DNA of 64,000 bases, taken from NCBI RefSeq assembly GCF_000373985.1, contig NZ_KB892913.1:33139-97138 (forward strand), written 5' to 3'. This document shows, piece after piece, positions 52,101 to 59,077 of the stretch (position 1 is the first letter of the stretch; each line of letters opens with the position of its first letter). The notes under the pieces were generated by a model. The model was not told the DNA's origin. It saw only the letters and a list, made by a program, of their open reading frames with translations, and ran no database searches. The position numbers and the translations under genes were made by a program. Source of the stretch: Desulfobacter curvatus DSM 3379 (GTDB taxonomy: Bacteria; Desulfobacterota; Desulfobacteria; Desulfobacterales; Desulfobacteraceae).

Positions 52101-54885
52101 CGATAACCATGTCATGGGCCCCGCTCAACAGCTCATGAACTGCGCATTCAATGGCGGCAAGGGATGTGGCACATGCAGCATCTACCACATAGTTGATGCC
52201 GGTGATGCCCAAATGATATGCAATGCGGGCCGCTTCCATGTTCAAGGTGACACCGTGCACAGGTTCGTAAAGCGAGCCCTGGGACATCTTTACGCGCAGC
52301 TCGTCAATGAATTTCTTTTGTTCTGCTTCAGACAGGGCATTGAATTCCGGCGTATTGCGCAGGTATTGTTTAATCTCCGGGAAAAAGTACTTAAAATGCA
52401 GGTCCGATGCCATTTCATTGCCAAGGCATGTAGCTACAACAACCGCAGTGCGGTCCTGTACGTTTGCTGCAATCCGGTTGTCATCGGTTAAAAGATTTGC
52501 ATTTTCCACGGCCTGGTAAGCGGCATGCAGCAGCATCTGCTGGCTGCGGGACAATTTGGATGCCTTGGCCGGTGTATAACCAAACCGTTCATTATCAAAT
52601 TGAAAGTCATTCACTAAACCTGCGACCTGGGTATAGGACTTGTCTGTAGCCTTTGGATCGGGATCATAGTAAAGGGACTCTTCCCAACGGTTGTCAGGTA
52701 CCTTGCCGATACTGTATTTCTTATTAATAATATTCTGCCAGAAGGTGTCTGTGTCATGGGCGTCGGGAAATACGCAGCCCATGCCCACCACGGCAATGTC
52801 GTCATTGATTTGACCGTCAGCAGAGGTCAAAACTTCAAGTGCATTGAGCCGGGCAATCATCGGCTCCTTTGTCAGAAATAATTTCTCATGAATTTGGGCG
52901 ATGGTGGTCTGCTCTTCAAAGAAAAGCAGTCCTTCTCCGGTCATGAAATTGCCGCTTTCCCGCTGTTCCTCATCGGTGTATATAATCCACTGACCGTTAT
53001 TTTGATAACTGAAATCAGGGGTTTTGCCTTTGGCGCTGATGAGAAGAGAACCCAGATTATCCTTTTCAAATGCACTTTTGCGTTCGCCTAAATTCATGGC
53101 GCCGTCTGCCAGGCGGCAATGCTCATTTTTCATCATCTGGCCGGCAAACGTCGTGTCGGCGGTGCGGCAGTTCAGCCCAACGGTGGAACCGATGATGGTG
53201 GTGCACGTGTGCTCCTGGACCACCTGCTGATAAACCGGTGTCAAGGCACCTGTTTCAACAATCTCCTTTGTGAACAGATATGCTGTGCCCAGTTGAATAC
53301 CGATTTTCAGCCCCTGTTTTGCCAGAAGAGCTGTCATGGCGGAAACAAAATGGGATCCCACAGAACTGATAATCCCTCCGGCAAACAGAACGCTCACATC
53401 ATCCAGGCTTTGATCGGCGTGCATATCAAGCAGAGCTTCAATGCTCAGTTCCCACAAAACCGCGCTGGAAAGGCTGCCGATATGGCCGCCGGCTTCATTG
53501 CCTTCCAGGATAAAACGCCTTGTGCCTTTCTCAAAGGCGTTTTTCAAAACGCCCGGCATGGGGGTATGAAGGTAGGCCCGGGTGCCGCAGGCTTCCAATT
53601 CATTGATCTGGGAGGGGATGCCGCCGGCAAAAAGAGCAAAGGGGGTTTTCTTTGTTTTAATCAGTGACAGATGATGATCCAGGGTGGGGTTGAACGCTTT
53701 GATACCGATCATGCCGGCACCAAACGTCGGCAGCTCATCGGATTTTTCCGGCAAAATACCGTCTGCGATCTCGATGGGAAGACTGCCTAACGCAAAGAAA
53801 GGCAAAGCGCCGTTGTCATAAACGGCCTTGGCAAATTCCTTGTTGTCCGAAATGTTGGCCATGGGGCCCTGGGTGATGGGATAACGGGTACCGTGCTCCT
53901 TTGCCAGTGCCGTGTTTTCTGTTAAGGGATCAAATTGTTCCACAGCGTTCAGGGCCTGCCCCACGCAAGTGAACAGCGCCCGGATCATCCCCTTGAGTCC
54001 GCTGCCGCGCTTTGCAAAGTGGCGGGCAAAGAAGGCATCCTGGCCAAGATAGAACAGGGACTGCATGGGCGCGTCATTATCCTCGCCCAGGGATGCCATG
54101 TTCTGTTCAATCTCGGTTCTGATAAAATCCAGACTCTGTCCTTCTGCCTTTTTAATACTGATTTTTTTGATCAGGTCCCGGACAATCTTTGTCCCGGGTT
54201 TGGCAAACACCCGGTGCTGTGTATTGCCGTCACCGTCTAAAATGACCGTGTCGGTCTCTTCCATTTTTCCAAGGGCCTCTTTAAACGCCGTGGAAACCGG
54301 CGCGTCCTGGGCCAGATAAAGCTGGGCATCCAGCACCAGACCGGCAGCCCCGGCTGCAAAGAATCCCGGCGCGGTGTGGAACCCCACGCCGCCGTGGACA
54401 AAGTACGGCATGTCACTTTTTTGTGCATAATATTGACTGAGCATGAAGCTTGATGCAGAAGAGGCCCTGCCGCCGGCTTCCCTGCCCTTTAAAATGATGC
54501 CATGGGGATTGATCTTTTTTAGTATGGATTCAAGCCCGGGATCATAAATCTCCATTATCAGGATCTGGGCATTTACCTGTTTGTGTTTGATAAGCGAATC
54601 CGGATTATGGTAGGCAACAATAACGCATTCGGGCAGATCTGCCGGGTGCTGTTTAAAATAGTCCCATATATCTTCATCCTCAGCATAGATACGGATACCG
54701 TGGCGCAGATTTTGTTTTTTAAGCTGTCCAAGCAGATCAGAAAGCGTTGATGTGCTTATAAATTCAGTATCCAAAACAGGCATGGCACCAGCCAGCCAGA
54801 TGGTTTTAAAAAAATCAATGTCATATGTTTTCGGGGGATGATATGCCAGCAAAGGCAGGCGGGTGGTCAGTATTCTATTCAGCAC
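43171..54885 (-). CDS. All-in-one PUFA-synthase-like megasynthase (NPD-NPD-KS-KS-AT-KS-ACPx4-KR-DH)
   Basis: A 3904-residue multidomain synthase. Order, in residues: two nitronate-monooxygenase-like flavin barrels (about 1-230 and 300-600; GREAGGR and GNEAGGH), the type used as enoyl reductase in PfaD. KS1 has Cys905/His1041/His1077. KS2 keeps Cys1383 but has Phe and Tyr in place of both His. AT has Ser1747 in GHSVGEYSA. KS3 has Cys2311/His2459/His2499. Four ACPs repeat every 102 residues with Thr2689, 2791, 2893 and 2995 where Ser is expected. KR has Tyr3502 and DH has His3631/Asp3808. The product is probably an unusual fatty acid or polyene made without oxygen (inference). GTG 54885 is chosen for AAGGAG 7 bases upstream and because the first domain starts there. 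PPTase follows; a sigma-54 activator is divergent. Confidence 0.93.
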   Translation of the reverse strand: MLNRILTTRLPLLAYHPPKTYDIDFFKTIWLAGAMPVLDTEFISTSTLSDLLGQLKKQNLRHGIRIYAEDEDIWDYFKQHPADLPECVIVAYHNPDSLIKHKQVNAQILIMEIYDPGLESILKKINPHGIILKGREAGGRASSASSFMLSQYYAQKSDMPYFVHGGVGFHTAPGFFAAGAAGLVLDAQLYLAQDAPVSTAFKEALGKMEETDTVILDGDGNTQHRVFAKPGTKIVRDLIKKISIKKAEGQSLDFIRTEIEQNMASLGEDNDAPMQSLFYLGQDAFFARHFAKRGSGLKGMIRALFTCVGQALNAVEQFDPLTENTALAKEHGTRYPITQGPMANISDNKEFAKAVYDNGALPFFALGSLPIEIADGILPEKSDELPTFGAGMIGIKAFNPTLDHHLSLIKTKKTPFALFAGGIPSQINELEACGTRAYLHTPMPGVLKNAFEKGTRRFILEGNEAGGHIGSLSSAVLWELSIEALLDMHADQSLDDVSVLFAGGIISSVGSHFVSAMTALLAKQGLKIGIQLGTAYLFTKEIVETGALTPVYQQVVQEHTCTTIIGSTVGLNCRTADTTFAGQMMKNEHCRLADGAMNLGERKSAFEKDNLGSLLISAKGKTPDFSYQNNGQWIIYTDEEQRESGNFMTGEGLLFFEEQTTIAQIHEKLFLTKEPMIARLNALEVLTSADGQINDDIAVVGMGCVFPDAHDTDTFWQNIINKKYSIGKVPDNRWEESLYYDPDPKATDKSYTQVAGLVNDFQFDNERFGYTPAKASKLSRSQQMLLHAAYQAVENANLLTDDNRIAANVQDRTAVVVATCLGNEMASDLHFKYFFPEIKQYLRNTPEFNALSEAEQKKFIDELRVKMSQGSLYEPVHGVTLNMEAARIAYHLGITGINYVVDAACATSLAAIECAVHELLSGAHDMVIAGGVNTNLTPESFVGFCKMGTLSANGSFPFDERADGFVLGEGSGVLVLKRLKDAIREKDHILGVIKGIASASDGKGKGIAAPDKEGQKLAFQRCHENIKTKFSPGMVQFIEAHGTGTKVGDAVEMDTLCQVYDQEASIGVSSIKSQIGHLLGAAGMAGMIKTLLALNHQTLPPNGTFEKLSPKIDMADTSLFVLGDPKPWDAPANGPRMAAVSSYGFGGINYHAVVSEFRQADATLSRKIFVDLDHDPNDDRIVFAGMGVVLPKAKNKDAFWDAMVSGQKAYQPMPADRLANDCYAEEDENSGFRLPMMKNGIVDDFMLDPKTFKIPPSAMTYMDRAQLFGLDAAGQALEHAGLQDKLTPGNKIGTILGTISGTRNVESIIRTRIPLLQRMIRSISEVDENTLSAIAGHVGDLLTEKYPAMTGDSIPGMLSNIVSARISKHYNTQGTNFVVDASCASATMALYLAVKNLRAGNLDAVLTGGVDTNLYPGVLLAFKRLGILAETEPSLFDNNANGYVMGEGAACLVVTTYKYAKQNDMPILGELKCLNMAASAPEHLLSPSENKYEKVIANDTGAFKTRKPDLAYLDVFGVSHPFLDLVEKQAIEKSLNHPLAYGNVKTEFGYFKAANPAVVMSRLLMMSEKGVLLPTHGYKPDSTLIEKDSLLHPVKEITPLADGALLGADVNGIGGNHAHVIIGRLPRFLRSQEELASVEQPAVTPGAWPDTVRTAAVTALLSGQGAQSAGMLKGLYDTVPEIKALMDQGDAIFRERRGASLLEIMNAGGSPLNQTENTQPAIFLSTAAIYHALQLKGFEPDFYIGHSVGEYSALYCAGLVDFSTGMNLVISRSDFMARAASENPGGIMVVFDGEKAAQDMIDKSGVGDIWLVNKNSEKQTAIAGTTKGIDLFCAHLKDKDIFHKKLALSAPFHTPLLEPAADNMAKTLGSVNFNLKNAHKIISNLTAKPYPADEQMIRTHLARQIVSPVEFVESVKGVHAQGCKRFIEIGPGRLLCNLLKNISIENPESMPTADAKKGELESFNLAAERFIAPKAKETVQTSEAAPIELMNFEPKNLNNKDVKHKSQEKTESPREVMHKDMDFNTFLEQNKNLVQATLQREYQAFQQKNALAAIENLGLYTGSVCIAGVAVGLPGKGHQVFNEKNFDRILAGNNFIEPLTQEEKHKIVDMNITRVYKQPNGNARFVDIVNTQDVIQLAGKLGYFDLSTEYGISRKFDLVDELAMAAGLEALKDAHIPLVQGYKKTSTGSSIPDALVLPEEMQETTGVIMTGIFPGFETLLHHLNAYYYNKFYVRPYEELENIYYHLMENLSDKDMKDVITDWFFKIRERRKVYGQYKFERNILFDIVSLGGAHFAQLIRAKGPNIHLTGACASTTQAIGVAEDWIRNDRCDRVIVIGGEAATSEAQMPWVGSGFLAMGAATSKEVVSDAAKPFDEDRNGTILGSGAVGLVVERQDTLKHRGLNGQARILGTYIGNSAFHPSRIDVHHLAGELNKFVNKVEKQNALSRTDMAKQLVFMSHETFTPARGGSASAEVEALKTAFPNLYKQIAITNTKGYTGHTLGAGIEDAILVKGLQKKTFPPVANLDHVPAEFSDLNFTQSGHGDYRFGLHFSAGFGSHFAFLLVDRVQEADVENNPVYHEWLARITKSPEPMLGVINRTLCVFPKDKHADTKAPEKVAEKVSRAASQDAPERRTSKKDDEPKQPAKAAGNVQATDVLSQITALIAEQTGYTLDMLEPDLDLEADLGIDTVKQVETFGKITKSFGLTVPEDISLSELNTIRKIAEYIGSQIQTDDTPKQAESGTAVQAPDSGSGSGPDVMDDITALIAEQTGYTLDMLEPDLDLEADLGIDTVKQVETFGKITKSFGLTVPEDISLSELNTIRKIAEYISSQIQTDDTPKQAESGTVAQAPDSGSGSGPDVMDDITALISEQTGYTLDMLEPDLDLEADLGIDTVKQVETFGKITKSFGLSVPEDINLSELNTIRKIAEYIGSQIQTEDIPKQAESGTTEPAPASGTDSGQDITGDITAMIAEQTGYTQDMLEPDLDLEADLGIDTVKQVETFGKITKAYGLSVPEDINLSELNTIRKISEYIQAQVSGEGNDNADTPPTPAAQSAQASETEHAGQSTSETSEQTGIQRYTFGLRKLPDATPGNPSCEGQTYLITMDKQGFGQAVANLIKENKGNVISVGNSEQDDYIVDLSTVDGAEEVISRIKADHEGIAGIFFLHPLDFAMEAGENPVAESASVKFLFLLCKAFGIRLDQSHGRLAALSVQSALARFKEPAPDQIFPVFSGISGLLKTVAKEYPQTGVKVVEFMDKNELADMTQAASIFMEEVFSTSTRREVGIEKGARFGIRAKTGSPETSQSQGEESSVIKGTDTLLVTGGAAGITYELLKAVIRPDMNLVILGRSRVEDELEIPVTDAMDDTQIMAALKSIHPNAKPVELKNRTAGLRRILTARENLGQLRAQVKSVDYHAVDVTDPDAVLKAVNQYDRIDGVIHAAGVDRSIMIEKKSMEDFNLVFDTKVQGMANVLAAIENKNCRYLIGFSSITARFGNEAQSDYTAGNDMMGAMIQAIAFKTPEMTYKVFDWTAWAEIGMAAQGTIEAVLKEKGIAFLPVAQGVRFFQEELLNPAGNEILIGAPPEKNPAAFDPDGLLAVGPFLDTVEKDTGRDRLKFKRLLEADRDLFLFDHARKGVPLFLGATGLETMAEAALECSGSQGRVLEVSDFKIPYGIKLLKNRPKHIEIFAEKNADGSITTEIHSVFTPPGGKAPVQDTLHYQGKFKIGTDFPVLDEISTPALSEFKVDTQWQEQIYHPERLFMDGLFRSVDQLAALDEDSLVTVVQWRPGREFFNGQTYPEFATPVVIMDAVFQTGGILEFFTSADVMLPYAIRKVSFAGDVLPNTPYFCVTRRMAQDSDTKTYHMQLADPSGRVVVDIQDFQMVRVDHLAEENRPAMPTLNTVTA
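45795..46910 (-). repeat. Four tandem ACP-coding repeats, 306-base period
   Basis: Inside the megasynthase gene. Each unit codes for one ACP (LEADLGID-T-VKQVETFGKI) plus a Pro/Gly/Ser-rich linker. The units with Thr codons at 46819, 46513, 46207 and 45901 are exactly 306 bases apart. Units 1-3 are very similar in DNA, including linkers; unit 4 is more diverged. Copy number could change by recombination. Confidence 0.9.
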
Positions 54886-54929
54886 AGGGTTTCTCCTTGT
54901 TATTTTCAGTTTACTCCGGCAAAACGCAA

Positions 54930-54944
54930 ACAAAGATCGTGCCA
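54930..54944 (-). promoter_or_regulatory. Sigma-54-like promoter of the megasynthase
   Basis: On the - strand TGGCACG-ATCT-TTGT has a perfect -24 element with correct spacing; the -12 reads GT instead of GC. Transcription would start near 54918, about 33 bases before the GTG start. The divergent gene codes for a sigma-54 activator, which supports the call. Confidence 0.55.
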
Positions 54945-55030
54945 CCCTTGTGTAACAGCATGATAACAATCTGAATATATAAGAGAAATAAATCTCATGA
55001 ATCAAAAAATAAAATTTGAATTATATTTTA

Positions 55031-55059
55031 TTGTACAAAAAATGTATTCGTGGCATACA
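55031..55059. promoter_or_regulatory. Possible activator-binding dyads
   Basis: TTGTACAA (55031-55038) is a perfect 8-base palindrome. TGTAT-N7-ATACA (55043-55059) follows 4 bases later. Together they lie about 115-140 bases upstream of the megasynthase start, a suitable place for an enhancer site. They are also just ahead of the activator gene. Confidence 0.35.
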
Positions 55060-55094
55060 ACAAATGAACAACAATTTAATCATTGGATCGGAAT

Positions 55095-56579
55095 ATGAAA
55101 GAAGTAGCCGATTTTCTGCCCGAAGAGCTGGCTTTTTTTAAATGCGTTCACTACGCCGGTGCCGCCAACCCCTTCGGCAGGGAACGGGTTCTGCGGGAAG
55201 CGGAAATTGCAGGCGTTTCACCGGATAGTCCCAAAGAGATCAGGGTGCTTAAGGCGTGCCAGGCCGTGGGACATCGCCTGGCTCAGATGGAAGCGCGCGG
55301 CAGGATCAATTTGAGTTCGTTTAAGGGAGAGGCCCGGTATTTTTTACGGTCTGCACTGCTGTTTCACTTTTTCCATCTGTTCAGAAAACAGATCGACACC
55401 CTGATCACACGCCAGCTTGATGATGCAGAAGAGTCCCTGGAAGCGCATTTTGCGCCCGAGGCCCTGACTCTTTTGCGTGGCTGGGGATTCGGTATTGAGG
55501 AGAGCCGACGCTTCATTGCCCTGGCGTATCAGTTCCGGCGGGCCTATTATTTTATTTTCCGGCATCTGGTAGGCCGCAGCCGCTGTATGCAGGAACTGCG
55601 GCGGGATCTGTGGCAGAATGTATTCACCCATGACATCCTTATGTATGACCAGTATCTATGGAACCGCATGGAAAACTTTTCCACCCTGCTGTTTGGTGAA
55701 ACCGGCACGGGCAAAGGAACCGCTGCCCTGGCCATGGGGCGCTCCGGCTATATCCCCTTTGATGAGAATGAAAACAGGTTCACCCATAATTTTGTCAATA
55801 CCTTTACCACACTCAATATCAGCGAATTTCCTGAAACCATCATCGAATCCGAATTGTTCGGCCATGTGCGCGGCGCATTTACAGGGGCCGTCAAGGACCA
55901 TAAGGGTGTATTCAGCCGGTGCAGCCCCAACGGTTCTATTCTTCTGGATGAAATCGGTGAACTGTCCACCCATGTTCAGATAAAACTGCTCAGTGTGCTT
56001 CAGGAACGCGTCTATTCACCCGTGGGAAGCGATGAAAAACATCGGTTTCACGGCAGAATCATTGCCGCTACAAACCGCAACATCCGGGAGATCCGGGAAA
56101 AGAAGATATTCAGGGATGATTTTTACTATCGCCTATGTTCAGATATCATCACGGTGCCACCCCTGCACAAAAGGATTGCCCAGGACCCCGAAGAACTTTC
56201 GGATCTTTTGGCACATACGGTGGCCCGTATTGTGGGACAGCCCTCCCCGGAAATTGTCTCCCGTGTGCTTGGATATATCGAATCCAGACTGACCCTTTCA
56301 TATCCATGGCCGGGCAATGTGCGGGAATTGGAACAATGTGTCAGGCGTGTGGTGCTGCGTAATGCTTATGATATAAATGAGGCACCGGCACAGGCGTCCA
56401 CAACCGACGATTTAACCCGGCAAATTCAAGACGGCAGTCTCAGTGCCCAAGACCTGCTTGCCCTTTATTGCACCCGCCTGTATGAAAAACACGGCACCTA
56501 TGAAGCGGTTTCCCGCATTGCCGGGCTGGACCGGCGGACAGTAAAAAAGTATATTGATTCCCAGGACCAGGTTTATTAA
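55095..56579 (+). CDS. Sigma-54-dependent activator without receiver
   Basis: A protein of about 494 residues. An N-terminal ~195-residue region of unrecognised type (no receiver, GAF or PAS motif seen) precedes the AAA+ domain. GETGTGKG is Walker A with Gly after Lys. An intact GAFTGA loop, LLDEIGELS and WPGNVRELEQ follow, then a Fis-type C-terminal helix-turn-helix (YEAVSRIAGLDRRTVKKYI). An insertion follows the Walker A (GYIPFDENENRFTHNF). It is divergent from the megasynthase, which has a sigma-54-like promoter, so it probably activates it. The N-terminal region may sense a lipid or carrier signal (inference). ATG 55095 is preferred over TTG 55083. Confidence 0.88.
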   Translation: MKEVADFLPEELAFFKCVHYAGAANPFGRERVLREAEIAGVSPDSPKEIRVLKACQAVGHRLAQMEARGRINLSSFKGEARYFLRSALLFHFFHLFRKQIDTLITRQLDDAEESLEAHFAPEALTLLRGWGFGIEESRRFIALAYQFRRAYYFIFRHLVGRSRCMQELRRDLWQNVFTHDILMYDQYLWNRMENFSTLLFGETGTGKGTAALAMGRSGYIPFDENENRFTHNFVNTFTTLNISEFPETIIESELFGHVRGAFTGAVKDHKGVFSRCSPNGSILLDEIGELSTHVQIKLLSVLQERVYSPVGSDEKHRFHGRIIAATNRNIREIREKKIFRDDFYYRLCSDIITVPPLHKRIAQDPEELSDLLAHTVARIVGQPSPEIVSRVLGYIESRLTLSYPWPGNVRELEQCVRRVVLRNAYDINEAPAQASTTDDLTRQIQDGSLSAQDLLALYCTRLYEKHGTYEAVSRIAGLDRRTVKKYIDSQDQVY

Positions 56580-56620
56580 AACAGCCATAGGCTGACCTGG
56601 TCTATAAACACCGGGGCGTA
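56579..56620 (+). repeat. Dispersed repeat, copy D (left half)
   Basis: Directly after the activator stop: AACAGCCATAGGCTGACCTG, then GTCTATAAACACCGG. It matches copy C closely; the right arm of the hairpin is absent. Confidence 0.7.
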
Positions 56621-56686
56621 ACCCGTAAAAGCATAAAAGCAACCCAACAATATTAGATTAATAATCTTTCATATAAAGGAAAATCC

Positions 56687-57793
56687 ATGTCAAGTTCATT
56701 TGGAAAATTGTTTCGTGTGTCCACCTTTGGTGAATCCCATTGCCCCGGGGTCGGGGTGGTTGTGGACGGGTGTCTGCCCGGCATGTCTTTGACTGAGCCC
56801 GATGTTCAGTGCCAGCTCGACCGCAGGCGTCCTGGTCAAAGCGCCGTTTCAACGGACAGGCAGGAATCGGACCAGGTGGTCATTCAGTCCGGCACGGAAC
56901 ACGGCCTCACCCTTGGCACGCCCATCAGCCTGTTTGTACCCAATAAGGACCATCGCCCTGGGGATTATAAATCCATGGCAGATATTCCACGGCCCTCCCA
57001 TGCGGATTTCACCTACCAGTCAAAATATGGGATCCGGGCCTCCTCAGGCGGCGGACGTTCTTCTGCCCGGGAGACCATTGGCCGGGTCTGTGCCGGCGCC
57101 ATTGCCGAAAAAATGCTCAACACCGCACTGGGAATTGATATTGTGGCCTGGGTCAGTCAGGTGGGTCAGATCAAAGCACCGGAAACCGATGGGTTGAATC
57201 TTACCCGGGCCATGGTGGATGCCAGCATGATCCGCTGCCCGGATGCGGATGCAGCAAAGGCCATGGAAGCGGTTGTTCTGAAGGCCAAAGAAGACAAAGA
57301 CTCCATTGGTGGCGTTGTCTCATGCGTCTGCACCAATGTACCGGCAGGCCTTGGCGAGCCCATATTTGACAAACTTGAGGCACTTTTGGCTCATGCCATG
57401 CTCTCCATTCCCGCCACCAAGGGGTTTGAAATCGGATCGGGATTTACCGGGGCGCGAATGCGTGGTTCCGCCCACAATGATCCTTTTATCCAAAAAGACG
57501 GGCGGCTCGGCACCACAACCAATTTCAGCGGCGGCATCCAGGGTGGGATCTCCAACGGGGAACCCATTACGTTCCGGGTGGCGTTTAAACCCCCGGCCAC
57601 CATCGGAATTGCCCAGGAAACGGTGGATTTCCAGGGCCGGAAGGCCACGCTTGCGGCCAAGGGTCGGCATGACCCCTGTGTAGTAGCCAGGGCGGTGCCC
57701 ATTGTGGAGAGCATGGCCGCCCTTGTGCTGGCTGATGTCATGCTGCAGCAGCAGGCCAGGTTGGCCGGTATGGCGCTGATAAACGGGCACTAA
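56687..57793 (+). CDS. aroC: Chorismate synthase
   Basis: A 368-residue enzyme converting 5-enolpyruvylshikimate-3-phosphate to chorismate with reduced FMN, the last step of the shikimate pathway. Family motifs include [14 protein letters not shown] near the N-terminus, [20 protein letters not shown] and the C-terminal [16 protein letters not shown]. Length is normal. AAAGGAAAATCC precedes the ATG. No other aro gene is nearby, so it stands alone between the activator and rubredoxin genes. Confidence 0.96.
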   Translation: MSSSFGKLFRVSTFGESHCPGVGVVVDGCLPGMSLTEPDVQCQLDRRRPGQSAVSTDRQESDQVVIQSGTEHGLTLGTPISLFVPNKDHRPGDYKSMADIPRPSHADFTYQSKYGIRASSGGGRSSARETIGRVCAGAIAEKMLNTALGIDIVAWVSQVGQIKAPETDGLNLTRAMVDASMIRCPDADAAKAMEAVVLKAKEDKDSIGGVVSCVCTNVPAGLGEPIFDKLEALLAHAMLSIPATKGFEIGSGFTGARMRGSAHNDPFIQKDGRLGTTTNFSGGIQGGISNGEPITFRVAFKPPATIGIAQETVDFQGRKATLAAKGRHDPCVVARAVPIVESMAALVLADVMLQQQARLAGMALINGH

Positions 57794-57803
57794 GGTGCTC
57801 TCA

Positions 57804-57846
57804 GTTTAAATCAAAATACCGGGATACCCTGGGTTTTAATTTAAAC
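57804..57846 (+). terminator. Inverted repeat after aroC
   Basis: GTTTAAAT (57804-57811) and ATTTAAAC (57839-57846) are exact reverse complements. Inner bases (ATACCGGG / CCCTGGGT) could extend the pairing. It lies 11 bases past the aroC stop; there is no T-run, so termination is uncertain. Confidence 0.45.
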
Positions 57847-57977
57847 GTGGTACATTGATTGCTAATATATCCTTCAAATTCTTTGGAAGAATGTCTGCCC
57901 AGAAACAAAAACTGCGTTTGGGTTTAGGGCAGATGAAAATTTTAACGACAGGCATATATAAAATATAAGGAGGAATT

Positions 57978-58157
57978 ATGTCAGATCCCAAGGATATGTA
58001 CCAGTGCCAGGTTACCAATTGCGGATTCATTTATGATCCGGACAGGGGTGATCGAAAAGGAAAAATTAAAAAAGGAACAAAATTTGAAGACCTGCCCGAA
58101 GACTGGCGCTGTCCGGTCTGCGGTGCCAGCCCGAAAAGCTTTAAGTGCCTGGGCTGA
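57978..58157 (+). CDS. Rubredoxin, CX4C type
   Basis: A 59-residue electron carrier with one iron bound by four cysteines. The first pair is CQVTNC (CX4C rather than CX2C) in [16 protein letters not shown]. The second is CPVCGA preceded by EDWRC, so CX2C is formed by WRCPVC. Rubredoxins with the longer first spacing are known from sulfate reducers (Rd-2 type, from memory). AAGGAGGAATT before the ATG is a strong Shine-Dalgarno. A strong terminator follows, so it is a single-gene unit. Likely role: electron transfer to oxygen- or superoxide-reducing enzymes. Confidence 0.92.
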   Translation: MSDPKDMYQCQVTNCGFIYDPDRGDRKGKIKKGTKFEDLPEDWRCPVCGASPKSFKCLG

Positions 58158-58207
58158 AAATACGGTCCGGCGATATTCGGCAAAACAGAACCGGATAACG
58201 GGTTTTA

Positions 58208-58256
58208 AATAAATAAACGCCTTGCCTGGGTAAAGCCGGCAAGGCGTTTATTTATT
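58208..58256. terminator. Rho-independent terminator after rubredoxin
   Basis: AATAAATAAACGCCTTGCC and GGCAAGGCGTTTATTTATT are exact 19-base reverse complements around an 11-base loop. The A- and T-rich ends would permit bidirectional action. Confidence 0.9.
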
Positions 58257-58454
58257 ATTCCCCAAGCAATAAACATTTTCGATTTTTTCAGATCTTTAAG
58301 CAGCTCAACAGATACAAAATCGTCTCAGAGAAACTGTCTCTCTTATTGTATCACTACAAATTTCACACGTAACCGGCGTGATTTAATTCAGACATAACTA
58401 TTTGTTATCATGTACAATACAATCATTCCGTACAATCTGGCACAAGGCTTGCTT

Positions 58455-58480
58455 TTTAATCTTCACAGCTGAAGATTAAA
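58455..58480 (+). promoter_or_regulatory. Leader hairpin before the DVU0772-family gene
   Basis: TTTAATCTTCA-CAGC-TGAAGATTAAA is a perfect 11-base stem with a tetraloop. It ends about 10 bases before the Shine-Dalgarno (GGAGG at 58491) and may affect mRNA stability or translation. Confidence 0.55.
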
Positions 58481-58501
58481 CGCAAAAACAGGAGGCTTCC
58501 T

Positions 58502-58855
58502 ATGAGACTTAAAGACATAAAAAAAGACTACAACCTCATCAATTCCGTAGACTGGGACATGACCCCTGAAGAAGCCATTGCCCTGCATCTGGAATGGGGG
58601 CCGTTACGTTCCCAGAGCTATTACAATTCCAGGGACAATAATAATGAAACCGTTTATTTTGTTATCAATACCTGGAAGAAAAACCCCATCCTGACCCTTG
58701 TCAGAAGAAAGGGGTTTGATTCCGAAGAACTCGGCAGTTTTGATCTGCCCCGAGATGTTGTTTCGGAATTCATGCAGGGTATCGGCAAGTACAAAGGGAT
58801 TTATGCCGTGGAAGGAAAAGTCAGAGACTGGCTTAAAAAGGAACTTAATGCGTAA
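58502..58855 (+). CDS. DVU0772-family protein
   Basis: A 117-residue protein recognised from NWDMTPEEAI-type sequence (VDWDMTPEEAIALHLEWG), YFVINTWKKNP and the C-terminal VRDWLKK. The family is found mainly in sulfate-reducing deltaproteobacteria and has no known function. It is acidic to neutral and soluble, with no cysteines. ATG 58502 follows AGGAGGCTTCCT. A hairpin in the leader and a terminator after it mark a single-gene transcript. Confidence 0.8.
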   Translation: MRLKDIKKDYNLINSVDWDMTPEEAIALHLEWGPLRSQSYYNSRDNNNETVYFVINTWKKNPILTLVRRKGFDSEELGSFDLPRDVVSEFMQGIGKYKGIYAVEGKVRDWLKKELNA

Positions 58856-58901
58856 TCCGCCGTCAACATATAACCACCTGCATTAATTTCCTTTTTTTCG
58901 G

Positions 58902-58940
58902 AACCGGAGGATGGACGTCCTGACCATCTTCCGGTTTTTT
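58902..58940 (+). terminator. Rho-independent terminator
   Basis: AACCGGAGGATGG (58902-58914) pairs with CCATCTTCCGGTT (58924-58936) with one G-T pair, followed by a T-run. It ends the DVU0772-family transcript. Confidence 0.85.
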
Positions 58941-59077
58941 TAGTGTTTGAACGCAAAGCCACACACCTGCGGCAAAAATTTCCAATCTTCACAACCGTGA
59001 GGTTGCTCCGGTTGCAACTTTTTTTGTGCCTTGCATCTGGACAACGTTGCGCCAAACACCGAATGTCCGTCGAGACC

